64,000 nucleotides of DNA, taken from positions 21,987,511 through 22,051,510 of the forward strand of contig CM036159.1 in assembly GCA_020631735.1 (NCBI GenBank). The letters run 5' to 3'. The number at the start of each line of letters is the position of its first letter. Within the stretch, counting starts at the first letter, position 1. The DNA comes from Saccharum officinarum. Lineage: Eukaryota; Streptophyta; Magnoliopsida; Poales; Poaceae. A program made the translations under genes and the position numbers. Shown here in pieces: positions 46,004 to 57,548 of the stretch. The notes beneath the pieces were generated by a model, which was not told the DNA's origin, ran no database searches, and saw only the letters and a list, made by a program, of their open reading frames with translations.

Positions 46004-46716
46004 CATCCCCACCACCTCTTTTAGAGGCCTCTTGCTCATTTGTTCAGCTGAGAAACACCTTTGGAGTGCAAGGGAGTGCAAGAGCTCTAGTGAGGAGTGT
46101 GATTTGAGAATCAAAGCTTGAGAGTTCCTCACTAGTGATTAGAGAGTAGCAAGTGTGCATCCTCCTTCTCATTAGGCTCGTTGTGGTCAAGTGAGAGTTT
46201 TAGCTTGTTACTCTTGGTGATCGCCATCACCTAGACGACTTGGTGGTGATTGGGAGTTTGGTGATCATCTGGCGGAGCTTGTGGATGACCCAACTCATCT
46301 TGTGAGCGGTTTTGGGCGATTCACCGCAACAGAGTGTCGAAGAATCAGCTCGTAGAGAGCATTTGATCCTTGCGCGGATCAAGGGGGGAGCTACACCCTT
46401 GCGCGGGTGCTCCAACGAGGACTAGTGGGGAGTAGCGACTCTCCGATCCCTCAGAAAAACATCGCCGTGTTCCTTGCCCTTACTTTCAAGCATTTATATT
46501 CTCGTATTTACTTTCATTGCTTGTTTTACTTTCCTAGAATTGTCATGCTAGACTAGGATTGGAAACTAGGGTGCAAAACTTTTACCGGTAGAATCTCTAG
46601 GAACACAAGTAGGCACTAGGGGTGAATTCCGGCTTATAGGATTTAATTCTTACAATTAATTTTTAGAAAAGCCCAATTCACCCCTCCCCTCTTGGGCATC
46701 TTGATCCTTTCAATTG

Positions 46717-46729
46717 GTATCAGAGCCAA
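46717..46729 (+). other. Primer-binding site of host element
   Basis: TGGTATCAGAGCC, separated from the LTR end by two bases, is the usual initiator-Met tRNA complementary site of plant copia elements. Confidence 0.85.
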
Positions 46730-46765
46730 GTTGCTCTCAATTTAGGCTTTACCGCCTAGAGCAAG

Positions 46766-49117
46766 ATGTCTAACGAGGAAGGACCACCTCCCACCTTTGA
46801 GGGGGATGATTTTCCATATTGGAAAATCCGAATGGAGGCGTACCTCGAAGCCATAGATGTTGGGTGTCTTAGAGCGGCAACCCAAGGGCTTCCCGCTATC
46901 AAGGATCCCGCTAACCCAAGTGGTGACGAGGAGAAGTACGACCGGTGGAATGCAAAGGCCAAAAATGCACTCTACTGGGGCTTAGGCAAGGATATCTTCA
47001 ATCGTGTGCGTAATGCAAAGAATGCTCATGAATTGTGGGAAAACCTTTGTGCTCTCCATGAGAGAAGTAAGAGTGAGTGTGAAGAACGCTATCACATTGC
47101 TTTAAAGAAAATCAATTCTTTTGAGATGCTTCCCAAAGAAAGTGCTAATGATATGTACACTCGTTTGAATGTTCTTGTAGAGGACCTCAATGCTCTTGGG
47201 CTCACTCAAATGAGCCAATCGGATGTTGCAAGGAAGATCTTGAGTATTCTTCCCGTTGAGAAGTATGGTCACATTGTCACTGTGCTTCACCAAAGTGATC
47301 TTTCCACCGCAACACCAACACAAGTATTGGGGAAGATCAATGCTCATGAGATGTACATGCACATCACTCCGAAAGAGGGCTCATCATCTTCCAAGAAGAA
47401 AGACTTGGCCTTCAAAGCTAGCCATGACAAGAAGAAGAAGAAGAGCCAAGCCATGATGGTGCAAGAGAGCTCAAGTGAAAGTGATGTTGATGATGAATCA
47501 CTTGCACTCATGGTGAGGAAGACCACCAAAATGCTAAAGAAGCTCAACAAGAGTGGCATCAAGTTCGATGGAAAGAAAAAGAAATTCTTCACAAGTAGCA
47601 AAAGGAAGCCTATCTCGGAGATGGATTACTACAATTATGGTGAACTTGGCCACTTAGCTCATCAATGCCCTAGACCTCTAAAAGACAAGTACAAGAACAA
47701 GAGCAAGGGTAAGAAGAATGATTCAAGTGATGAAGAAGAAGAGAGGAAGAAAAACAAGCCATACAAGAAGAAGGATGGCAAGAAGAAAGAGTTCCACAAG
47801 AAGAAGAAGGGAGGGAAGGCATACATTGTTGGTGATTGGCTCACCGACATTGAATCATCTTGTGAGTCCTCCGAAGATGAGAGCGGTGATGAGAAAGAGA
47901 AGGTTGCCGCATTTGTGATGGGGCCATCATCTTCACCAACATCTTCATCACCACCTTCACCGCCCCCTTCACCATCATCGTCCACTACTCACCTATGCCT
48001 TATGGCCAAGGGTGAACGAAAGGTACAAAACCATGATAGTGATGATGATGATGATGATAGTGATAGTGATGATGAATATGACGTACCTTCTTATGATGAA
48101 CTTATAAAATTGTTAAACAAATACACTAAAGTCATAAGAAGGATAAGAAATGAAAATGATGAACTTCAAAATGATAATGAATCACTCTCATCTAAGCTTG
48201 AAAGTGCTCAAAAGGCTAGTGGTGAGCTCAAAGATCAAAATGAAATTATGTCTTCCACTCTCAAGGAGCTCAAAACTTCTAACAAAGAGCTTAGAGATCA
48301 ACATGATAAACTTGAGAAGAAGCATGATGAGCTCATCACTAGGCATAACTCTCTAAAAGATAAATATACAACATTGAAAATTGACTATGATAGTCTTGTG
48401 GTTGCTAATGAACTTTCTCTTGAGACACATGATGCTACTAACAAAGTTGTTAAGTGTGATATAGCTACATCATGTGATGACTTGATCATTAAAAGCATTG
48501 AGCAAGGTTCTAGTAGCAAAGGTAAGAGTGTGGTTGAGTCAAGCAACTATGATGATTATGCCAAGATCAAGAGTGAAAATGAGAAGCTTGCAAATGAGAA
48601 CAAGAAGCTAAAAGGTTTAATGGCTCTTGAGAAGCAAACAACAAATGAGTCACTCATTGAAGAAAATAAAAAGCTCAAGCAAGAGAAAGAGCATCTCAAG
48701 ACCGGCCTAAGCAAGTTCACAAGAGGTCAATATTTGCAAAGTGAGCTACTCATGAACACCGTAATGAAGATGGATAGAAGTGGTATTGGGTACTTGGCAA
48801 ATCAAGAGAAGAAGGCAAAAGCTCAACAACAACAAAGCAAGTCAAAGCCCAAGCCAAAGAGATGTGTTGAGTGTGGACAAGAAGGTCATTTTGCTCATGA
48901 GTGCAAAACTCCACCACCACAACCCTTGCCCAAGCATGCTAGACCCTTTGCTTTTAATGCTCACTACATGCTAAGAAAAGATTCAAATGGAAAGATAAAA
49001 GTTATGTTCTTGGGTCCTCCTAACAAGAATAGGCCAAAGAAAATATGGGTTGCCAAGTCACTAGTTGAGAAAGTCAAGGGTCCCTCTCAAGTGTGGGTCC
49101 CTAAACAAAAAGCTTGA
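46766..49117 (+). CDS. Host element Gag, 783 residues
   Basis: It begins at ATG 46766, shortly after the primer-binding site. The N-terminal UBN2-type capsid region (FPYWKIRMEAYLEAIDVG to ARKILSILPVEKYGHIV) is intact. A lysine-rich linker, an acidic Ser/Asp tract and a long coiled-coil-like segment (about residues 460-660) follow. A normal CCHC knuckle, CVECGQEGHFAHEC, lies near the C terminus. A second, more N-terminal knuckle reads YYNYGELGHLAHQC: two cysteines are replaced by tyrosine, consistent with G-to-A changes. No stop interrupts it. Confidence 0.9.
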   Translation: MSNEEGPPPTFEGDDFPYWKIRMEAYLEAIDVGCLRAATQGLPAIKDPANPSGDEEKYDRWNAKAKNALYWGLGKDIFNRVRNAKNAHELWENLCALHERSKSECEERYHIALKKINSFEMLPKESANDMYTRLNVLVEDLNALGLTQMSQSDVARKILSILPVEKYGHIVTVLHQSDLSTATPTQVLGKINAHEMYMHITPKEGSSSSKKKDLAFKASHDKKKKKSQAMMVQESSSESDVDDESLALMVRKTTKMLKKLNKSGIKFDGKKKKFFTSSKRKPISEMDYYNYGELGHLAHQCPRPLKDKYKNKSKGKKNDSSDEEEERKKNKPYKKKDGKKKEFHKKKKGGKAYIVGDWLTDIESSCESSEDESGDEKEKVAAFVMGPSSSPTSSSPPSPPPSPSSSTTHLCLMAKGERKVQNHDSDDDDDDSDSDDEYDVPSYDELIKLLNKYTKVIRRIRNENDELQNDNESLSSKLESAQKASGELKDQNEIMSSTLKELKTSNKELRDQHDKLEKKHDELITRHNSLKDKYTTLKIDYDSLVVANELSLETHDATNKVVKCDIATSCDDLIIKSIEQGSSSKGKSVVESSNYDDYAKIKSENEKLANENKKLKGLMALEKQTTNESLIEENKKLKQEKEHLKTGLSKFTRGQYLQSELLMNTVMKMDRSGIGYLANQEKKAKAQQQQSKSKPKPKRCVECGQEGHFAHECKTPPPQPLPKHARPFAFNAHYMLRKDSNGKIKVMFLGPPNKNRPKKIWVAKSLVEKVKGPSQVWVPKQKA

Positions 49118-49131
49118 TCTCTTGTGTGTAG

Positions 49132-52100
49132 GTGAACTACAAGACCGGTGGATCTCATTGGGTTATTGATAGTGGTTGCACTCAACATATGACCGGTGAT
49201 CCTCGTATGTTCACCTCCACTGAAGAGAATGAGATATGTCAAGAAAAGATCACATTTGGGGATAATTCAAAGAGCAAAGTTAAGGGTATAGGCAAGATTG
49301 CAATATCAAATGATCACTCACTCTCAAATGTGCTCTATGTTGCTTCAGTGAGTTTCAACTTATTATCCGTTGGGCAACTTTGTGACCTTAGCTTCCAATG
49401 CTTGTTCACACCTAATGAAGTGGAAGTTTCAAAGATAGATGACAAGCAAGTGATATTCAAAGGTTTTAGATACAACAATCTTTATCTTGTTGACTTCACC
49501 TCCAAAGATGCAAACTTGATGACATGTTTATTCACCAAGACCTCACTTGGTTGGCTTTGGCATAGGAGGCTTGCTCATGTTGGAATGAACACTCTCAACA
49601 AGCTATTGAAGAAAGAACTAGTGAGAGGATTGAAGGATGTAAAGTTTAAAAAGGACAAACCTTATAGTGCATGTCAAGCGGGCAAATAAGTTGCAAACAC
49701 TCATCCAACCAAAGCTTTCATGTCAACTTCAAGAGTGCTAGAACTTCTACACATGGATTTATTTGGACCTACAACCTACAAGAGCTTGGGTGGAAATCTC
49801 TATTGTCTTATGATAGTGGATGACTACACAAGGTACACATGGACCTTCTTCCTTCATGACAAATCCGAAGTGGCCAATTGCTTCAAGAAGTTTGCAAAGA
49901 GAGCTCAAAATGAATTTGAAGTCAAGATAAAGAAGATTAGGAGTGACAATGGCAAAGAGTTTGACAACACAAACATTAAAGCTTATTGTGATGAAATTAG
50001 AATCAAGCATGAAGTATCTTCAACCTATATTCCTCAACAAAATGGTGTAGTTGAGAGAAAGAGCCGGACTTTGATCACCCTTGCAAGAATAATGTTAGAT
50101 GAGTACAACACTCTGGAGAAGTTGTGGGCCGAGGCAATCAACACTGCATGCTATGCTTCAAATCGCCTCTTCCTACAAAAGTTTCTTGGTAAGACCCCCT
50201 ATGAGTTGCTAAATGGGAAGAAGCCGGACGTCTCATTCTTCCGGGTGTTTGGTTGTAAATGCTACATCTACAAGAAGCGTCAACACCTTGGGAAGTTTCA
50301 AAGACGTTGTGATATTGGTTTTCTTGTTGGTTACTCATCAAAGTCCAAAGCATATAGAGTATTTAACTATGTCACCGGTTTGGTTGAAGAAACATATGAT
50401 GTGGAATTTGATGAATCTAACGGCTCCCAAGGAGCAATTGAGAATTGTGATGATGTAGGTGATGAACCCTTGAGGGAGGCAATGAAGAACATGTCGTTGG
50501 GAGACATCAAGCCAAAAGATGATGAAGACGATGTACAAATTGTTGATCCACCATCTTTATCACATGTGCCTCAAGATGATGACAAGAATGAGAGAGATGA
50601 AAATAAAGACACTTATGTCTCTCATGAACAAGCCGAGGCACAAGCTCAAGATGTTGATGCTCCACATCCACCTCCTCAAGTGGTTGATAGAAGAAACTCA
50701 CCTCTACTTTAAGCACATCCACAAGATCTCGTCATAGGGAGTCCTACTAAGGAAGTAATGACTCGATCACAAAAGCTAGCTTCTTTTATTGAACATCACT
50801 CTTTTGTCTCTTGTGTTGAACCTAAGAATGTAGAAGAAGCTCTTCAAGATCCGGATTGGGTGAATTCTATGCATGAAGAATTAAACAACTTCACCCGCAA
50901 TCAAGTATGGACACTTGAAGAGCATCCTAAAGGTGCAAGAGTCATTGGAACCAAGTGGGTGTTCCGCAACAAGCAAGATGACCAAGGCATAGTAGTGAGG
51001 AACAAGGCAAGACTAGTTGCAAAGGGGTTCTCTCAAGTTGAAGGCCTTGATTTTGGAGAGACCTTTGCACCCGTTGTAAGACTTAAAGTCATTCGTATCC
51101 TCCTTGCATATGCATCACATCATGATATGAAACTATATCAAATAGATGTGAAAAGTGCATTCTTAAATGGCTTCATAAATGAACTAGTCTATGTTAATCA
51201 ACCTCCTGGGTTTGAAGACCCTAGATATCCTAATCATGTTTATAGGTTGTCCAAGGCGCTATATGGGCTCAAGCAAGCCCCTAGAGCGTGGTATGAGCGC
51301 CTCCGGGATTTTCTCATTGAGAAGGGCTTCACCATTGGGAAGGTCGACACCACACTATTCACCAAGAAGCTTAATGGGGAGATCTTCATTTGTCAAGTGT
51401 ATGTTGATGATATCATCTTCGGATCAACAAATAAAGAATATTGCAAGGAATTTGGTGAATTGATGTCGAAGGAGTTCGAGATGTCTATGATTGGCGAGCT
51501 CACATTCTTCCTTAGTTTTTAAGTCAAGCAAATGAGAGAAGGGATTTTCATCTCCCAAGAAAAGTATACCAAGGATCTTCTCAAAAGATTCAAGATGGAA
51601 GAATGCAAACCAATTAAGACCCCAATGCCATCTAATGGACATCTCGACCTAGATGAGGGAGGTAAACCGGTTGATCAAACTCTCTACCGTTCTATGATTG
51701 GTAGTTTGTTATACCTTACCGCATCTAGGCCTGATATCATGTTTAGTGTGTGCATGTGTGCTCGCTTTAAGCATGCCCTAAAGAACCTCACTTAAGTGCC
51801 GTAAAAAGAATCTTAAGATATCTTAAGCACACCCCAAGCATTGGTCTTTGGTATCCCAAAGGAGCTAGATTCCAACTAGTTGGCTATTCTGATTCGGACT
51901 ATGCCGGTTGCAAAATTGATAGAAAAAGCACATCCGGAGGGTGCCATTTTCTTGGGAGGTCTTTAGTATCTTAGTCATCTAAAAAGCAAAATAGTGTGGC
52001 TCTGTCCACCGCCGAGGCGGAATACATTGCCGCGGGGGCTTGTTGTGCACAAATCTTATATATGAAACAAACCCTCCTAGACTATGGAATTGTTCTTGAA

Positions 52101-52355
52101 AAGGTGCCACTTTTATGTGATAATGAAAGTGCCGTTAAAATTGCTAATAATCTGGTACAACACTCTCGCACCAAGCACATTGATATCCGCCACCACTTTC
52201 TAAGAGATCACGTTGCTAAAAATGATATATCACTAGAAGGTGTAAGAAGTGAAAATCAATTGGCGGATATCTTCACTAAACCTTTGGATGAGGCCACCTT
52301 TTGTAGGTTGAGAAGTGAACTTAATGTGCTTGACTCTAGTAACTTTAAAAAATGA
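49132..52355 (+). pseudogene. Host element pol (PR-IN-RT-RH), inactivated by point mutations
   Basis: The protease reads VIDSGCTQHMTGD. The integrase has HRRLAHVGMNTLNKLL, LHMDLFGPT, IRSDNGKEFDN and NGVVERKSRTL, so the D, D and E are kept. The reverse transcriptase has YGLKQAPRAWYERLRDFLI and YVDDIIFGS. RNase H has YSDSDYAG, LSTAEAEYIAA and LLCDNESAVKIA. The frame is broken by stops at 49687-49689, 50710-50712 and 51520-51522 (each TAA), by a frame change near 51790 and by a TAG near 51973. Most are explained by C-to-T or G-to-A transitions, the pattern of methylated-cytosine decay. Confidence 0.9.
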
Positions 52356-52844
52356 GCTTGTGTTGTCCCTTGCATTGCATTGTATTATATGTCATGTTTA
52401 ATTACCCGAAATGCATCTAGGGCTTGGCTAACACGGTTACGATAACCCTTCTTTGGAGGAGTGAAGAAGCCTAATCGTGGATCAAACTTGACAAGCAACC
52501 TAGCTTTACTTACTTGTATTGCATTGCATATGCATGGTTGTTGCTTTGTCGTTTCTTTTCGTTTTAGCTTTGAGCAACCTCTGTGTTCGTCCATGGATAG
52601 AGAGAGCTTTTGATGCTCCTAAGGGTTTAAAAACTCTATTGCATGGTCATACGTTGCTCCTCGGGTGTTTGTTGCCTATTTTCTTAAAAATAATATTAGC
52701 CTAAGGCAAACTATTTTGAAAAACTTGAGGGTTTGAGTGAGGTCACTCATATCAGGTTCCAATTGGTGTTTATTTGTGTCTCTTTGAATTGGAACTTGAT
52801 TGGGAGAAGTCGCGTTGAAGTTCGGAATGAAGAAAGGCAAAAAA
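52356..52844. other. Host element pol to array spacer
   Basis: Non-coding internal DNA between RNase H and the palindromic array. I see no domain, only short open stretches. It may hold 3' sequences of a gag-pol transcript. Confidence 0.5.
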
Positions 52845-53180
52845 CAGTGACCGGACACTGCACCGGACGCAGTGATGCTACACCACCACGTCTGGTCCCG
52901 GCGACCACCAGCGCGTCCGGTCATCCAGAAGACCTTCTCCTGACCCAGTGACCGGACGCTGCACCGGACGCGCTGCTGTTGACCACCGCGTCCGGTCCCG
53001 GTAACCACCACCGTGTCCGGTCATTCGCGATGACTTTCCCGGATAACCCTCGACCAGACTCTGTCCGCGTCCGGTCAGTTCTAACCGGACGCGTCTGGTC
53101 GCTCCAGGAGCTTACTGGAGTGTGACCGGACGCTGCACCACCGCGTCCGGTCATTCGACCACCGCGTCCGGTCAACGCGT
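52845..53180. repeat. Internal palindromic array upstream of third ORF
   Basis: About ten units of the same GACCGGACGC / GCGTCCGGTC type seen in the LTRs. It includes the companion motif AGGAGCTTACTGGA near 53107. The LTR arrays carry the inverse form CAGTAAGCTCC, and the nested LTR has AAGGAGCTTACTGGA. It ends just before a weak TATA-like CATATATTTC at about 53201-53210. Confidence 0.8.
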
Positions 53181-53199
53181 GCCGAGCGGATCTAACCCC

Positions 53200-54087
53200 T
53201 CATATATTTCTTCGTTCCCGAACAGTTTTTCTTCTCCAATCCGTCGATCGCTCGTGCCCTAATCGCCGAATCCGCCGCTTTTTCGCCAGAATCGCCGCTC
53301 CCCGCCGCGCTTTGCCTCCTCCTTCGGCGTGCCTGGCCGCGTAGCCCCGCTGTGCTTGCCTCCGGTGACCCGCGCTGTGCCGACTGACCCGCCGCGCCTG
53401 CCTTTGCCGCGCAGCTCCGCCCTTGCCGCGCCGCCGCTGTCCTTGCCACGCCAGCACCACCGTCGCCGTGCCTTGCTGCCGCCGGTGAGCTCGCCACCAT
53501 CCCCTGCGCCACCTCCGGGCCATGCTTGCCTAGCCTCGTAGCTTCCCGTGCCCTAGCCTCGCCTCGCGTCAGGCCTTCCTCCCCTAGGTGTTGCCCTAAC
53601 CCTAACCCTAGGGCTCGCAACGTCGTTTCGGCCGTTCGTCGTCGAAGTTTCTTCGCGCGACATCTTCTTCACGAGGTTGTTTCACGTCTCCTTGATCTCC
53701 TTGTTAGGGTTTGCTGAAATTTCTTTATTGATATCCTAATTATCTTTTGTTTCGGCAAATCAGCGCTCATCCGGAGTATTCGGGAAGTCTCACGAACTAG
53801 GTCATCTCATCTTTCACCGAGTTCTCGTCGATCCGAGGTAGCTATCGCGTTTCGATTCATATCTTACCTTATTTGCTTGCTATCTCTAGCGTTTCGTATC
53901 TTTTAGATTATATATGTTGCTTATATTAGATCCATCTATTCCGTCTTTTCAGTGAGTTTGTCTGTGTGTCGGGGTGACCATAGTTCAGTTGCTGAATCCG
54001 AGGCCAAGCCTGCGGATACGGATTGAGGCCAAGCCTCTTGAGTGTCAGTACACCATCTTTTCAGAGGATTCCTGACTGTTTGACAGC
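53200..54087 (+). promoter_or_regulatory. Putative leader and 5'UTR intron of the third ORF
   Basis: After the TATA-like sequence comes a GC-rich stretch with many small open frames, then CCCTAACCCTAACCCTAG (about 53593-53610), which resembles the telo-box of plant 5' leaders. A predicted GT-AG intron runs from 53838 (CCGAG|GTAGCT) to 53952 (CTTTTCAG). The third ORF starts at ATG 54088. This looks like the 5' part of an ordinary plant transcript, but it is inferred from sequence signals only. Confidence 0.45.
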
Positions 54088-56124
54088 ATGGTTCATTGCA
54101 AGAATGCCGGAGGTGCTCCTAGTGACAGGGACGATAGTCCTCCTCGTCTATCCGAGGTTGCGAGTGGCAAGCGCATAAAGATTATGGCTAGAAAGAAGAA
54201 GAAGAAGACCCTTACCGATGTAGAGATAGCTCAGGCAGTGGCAGATGCAGCAGAGCAGGCAGAAAGGGGGGCAGGAGCAGTGGTATTCGCATTGGCGAGC
54301 GTCGCTTTCATCTTGAAGGTCGACAGCTTGGTACAGAGGCTACTGAGGCCACAGAGGGCACAGGAGGTGACAGAGGATGTAGATGCTATGTCAGTTGATC
54401 CACCTGCAGAGGCTCCAGAGAGGACAGAGGAGCAGCCAGCTCAGACTCCACCGCGTCGCCGCTCTACACGCACACGAGCTCAGGTGACTCCAAGGCCAGA
54501 GGACCAGTGTCGTGGAGGACGTCCACCTCCCAGGGCTAGAGGTTCACCTCCAGTCGAGCACTTTGACTTGAGGGGAGCTACAGCACATCAGGTGCAGGCC
54601 CTGAGGTTTGTTGAGGTTGCCCGGTGGTTCCCACCTCAGCGGGATTCCAGAGCTTCTGAGGGATTCTATACACCTCTACAGGAGGATTTCTACAGAGCTT
54701 ATATTGACAGTGATATTGCTTTCTGACCACAGAGGGTCTGTCGCATTGAGTCTCTTGTTGAGGTTGTGGGTGAGCAGCTTCGTCCGCACCTGTCCTTTCT
54801 ACCGAGCTTATCTGACTTTCTTAGACGGGCAGGTGCATACTGCGGCACTTGGGTTCAGGAGTTCTATGCTTCACTATGGATTGATCCGGCCCATGAGTTC
54901 ATACACTTTGCTTTCCGAGGCCGCGACCGCAGACTGTACAGCACCAGAGTGCGGAAGATTCTCAGACTCCCAGCTTCAGACACGAAGATTCATCAGCTCT
55001 GCTTTGGTCAGACAGCTCCACCTAGACGCCCTCATGGCGGTACTGTGCCTCATACAGATCTGATCCGACCCTGCTTCTGTGAGCCTTTTGGCGAAGGTTC
55101 TCGTCGCACACCTGCCAGCTTGACACCACTTGCCCGAGTCTTGGATGCTATTATCAGGCGTACACTTCTTCCCAGACTGGGTTACAGAGAGGGACTTACC
55201 AGGATGCAGCTGTGGGTTGTTCACCACCTTCTTTCACAGACACCTTTTGATATATGGGATCTTATGCTTAGTGAGATGGAGAACACCCTGGCAGAAGGCT
55301 TCAAGGGACACCGTCAGCTGCCCTATGCTCATTGGATTTGCTTCATCATCAGATCTGCACTTGAACTTTCTGCAGAGATTAGAGCTGAGATATCTGATAC
55401 TACCACTGCCTTTCCAGAGTATGATATCCGTCAGCTATGGGCTTCGGTTACGAGAGAGCAGGCCCCAGTGCTAGGACAGCGAGAGAGACCTGAGGTGCCT
55501 GAGACAGCAGCTGAGCAGGACGCCACCGTTGAGGGTCTTGCTGAGTGAAAGTCCTATGTTTGGTGTTGGTAATTAGTGACAATGCCTAAGTACTAATCCC
55601 ATGCCTAAGTTGTATGTAGCATATGAGGATTAGTACACTCCAAGGTTGGTGGCAAGATGGACATGGTGATCATGATGGCCACACTTGGATTTGGACGCAA
55701 CCCTATGTGATCAAGGCAAAGGTATATGCTTAAGGGTTGTGTTTTAGTAACCAAGACACCTAGTGGGTGTGGTTACATTATAGGATAGATAGCCGTACTA
55801 TAAAGAGGGGAATGACGCGGCTATTGAACTCCTAAGTGCCTCTAGATGTGCATTTCATGATCATATGCATTTGGATAGAACTAATATCGCCTCGAAAAAT
55901 GATTGTGAAAATGCTAACACACTCACACATGACGAGATCACTTGGTGATGTTAGCACGTTTGCGACGGCGGTGGAGTTTGAGCGGTAGAGAGGGTTTGGG
56001 TTCCTCTCTCCCTCCCGCCGAGCTTGCGAGGCGGGATTCAGGCGTTTTCGAGAAGTTGAAACGATTATTTTCCACTACGCCGGAAGTCCGGAAAAGAAAC
56101 GGAGGCGAACGGAGGTCACAGAGG

Positions 56125-56550
56125 TGACCGGACACTGAACCGGACGCGGTCCTTGCATGACCGGACGCGTCCGGTCAGTGTTCAGTGTCTGCGTGTTTTT
56201 CAGTTCGATGATCGGACGCGAGGCGCGTCCGGTCACTGATGATCGGACGCGTCCGGTCGTTCAAGGAGCTTACTGGACTCTAACCGGACGCTGTCACTGT
56301 CGCGTCCGGTCTTTTTCTTCAGCGTGTCCGGTCACTATTTCGTTGAGCGCTGCTCAGGCGACCAGCGCGTCCGGTCCTTCATGGGAGCAGCGCGTCCGGT
56401 CGTTCCCGGCGCGTCCGGTCAGTTGGACCAGCGCGTTCGGTCGTTGCTTCACAGTTAGCCGTTGGGCGACCAGCGCGTCCGGTCAGTACTTCACGAGTTA
56501 GCCGTTGGGCGACCGGCGCGTCCGGTCAGTTGGACCAGCGCGTCCGGTCA
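56125..56550. repeat. CpG-rich palindromic array in nested LTR
   Basis: Many units of GACCGGACGC / GCGCGTCCGGTC. The copy at 56159-56176 is the same perfect 18-bp palindrome as in the host LTR. The motif AAGGAGCTTACTGGA lies near 56262-56276. The array ends about 50 bases before the TATA box. Confidence 0.85.
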
Positions 56551-56602
56551 GCCCGATTTCGGCTGTTTAAGTTTCTAACGGCTATATTCGAAGGGGTACG
56601 TC

Positions 56603-56610
56603 TATAAATA
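56603..56610 (+). promoter_or_regulatory. LTR TATA box (nested element)
   Basis: TATAAATA in the context ACGTCTATAAATACTCG, downstream of the array, the same layout as in the host LTR. Confidence 0.7.
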
Positions 56611-57548
56611 CTCGTTGGCCGGCTCAAGGCTCTCTCTCTCGAACATTTGACATACTTGTGAGCACTTTGAGCTAAGCAACTCCCCTCCCACTCATCTCTC
56701 TTGCTTCTTTGCATATTCGAAGTGAGATTGAGTGATCCAAGTGCATTTGTATTGTGAGATAGCATCTAGTTGGCACTTGGTGGTTGATTTGCTGCGGGAT
56801 TCTTATTTCTCTTGGTGGTTGCCGCCACCTAGACGGCTTGGAGCAGCTTGGAGGCGTTGGCAAGAGTTGGTGTTTGTTCTTGGCCACCTCCGGTGATTGT
56901 GAGGGGTTTGTGCCTACCTCGGCGATGCGCCAAAGGCAACATTAGTATATTGCTCGTGTCATTGCAACCTTTTGTCATTTGGTAGGTTCTTGTGGCGCCT
57001 TTTGAGAGGCTCGGTGTGTGACCGATTAGCCACCGAACCACGTGGTGAAGAGGGACACAACGGGGACTAGCGTGCCGGCAAGCACGTGAACCTCGGGATA
57101 AATCTTCGTGTCATCACTTCCATATTGTGATTGATTGATCCCGGTTATCTTGGTATTCATTGTTGATCATATTGGTTGGCTCAATACTTCGCCCCTCGGT
57201 GATACCCTTCTAACTCAACTCCACATTACTTTCTTAGTTATCTTTGCTAGCTAGTTAGCTTTGCTAGAGTAGCTTCTTTGTGTAGCTTGCTAGTTGTAGT
57301 TTCCTTCTCGGTTTGACTTGTGCGGTTGAGTGCAATTACTAGAATTGTGAATTGGTTAGGTGGCTTGCAAACACCCCGTAGGCTAAGCAAAACTCGCATC
57401 TCGCTATTTGTTTTATTGATAAACTTGTTTAGCTTGTCTTTGTAGAAAATTTTAATAGGCTATTCACCCCCCCTCTAGCCATCAAGACCTTTCAAGTGGT
57501 ATCGGAGCCGTGGTCACCGTTTGTAAGGCTTAACAACCTCGGTGTAAG

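Larger units (their letters stand above)
45152..46714 (+). repeat. Host element 5' LTR, 1563 bp
   Basis: Bounded by TG and CA. It contains the palindromic array at about 45590-45945 and a TATA box at 45996-46003. The right LTR is 1570 bp with several substitutions and indels, mostly in the array, so the insertion is not very recent. Confidence 0.92.
55546..57494 (+). repeat. Nested element 5' LTR, 1949 bp
   Basis: From TGAAAGTCC to ACCTTTCA, followed by the primer-binding site variant TGGTATCGGAGCC. It has a palindromic array at about 56125-56550 and a TATA box at 56603-56610. Its first 90 bases and body differ from the host LTR, so it is a separate family sharing the array type. Confidence 0.9.

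Noticed and set aside
45692..46132. Arg/Ser/Thr-rich open frames (DRTRPVITDRTRS type) in the LTRs as genes
   Set aside because: They are translations of the palindromic array, occur in both orientations and have no other support.
53593..53610. CCCTAACCCTAACCCTAG as an interstitial telomere
   Set aside because: Only about three units; telo-box runs of this size are common in plant 5' leaders.
53192..53717. Several overlapping GC-rich open frames on both strands
   Set aside because: Ala/Arg/Pro-rich, no domain, and they lie in the proposed leader of the third ORF; composition alone explains their openness.
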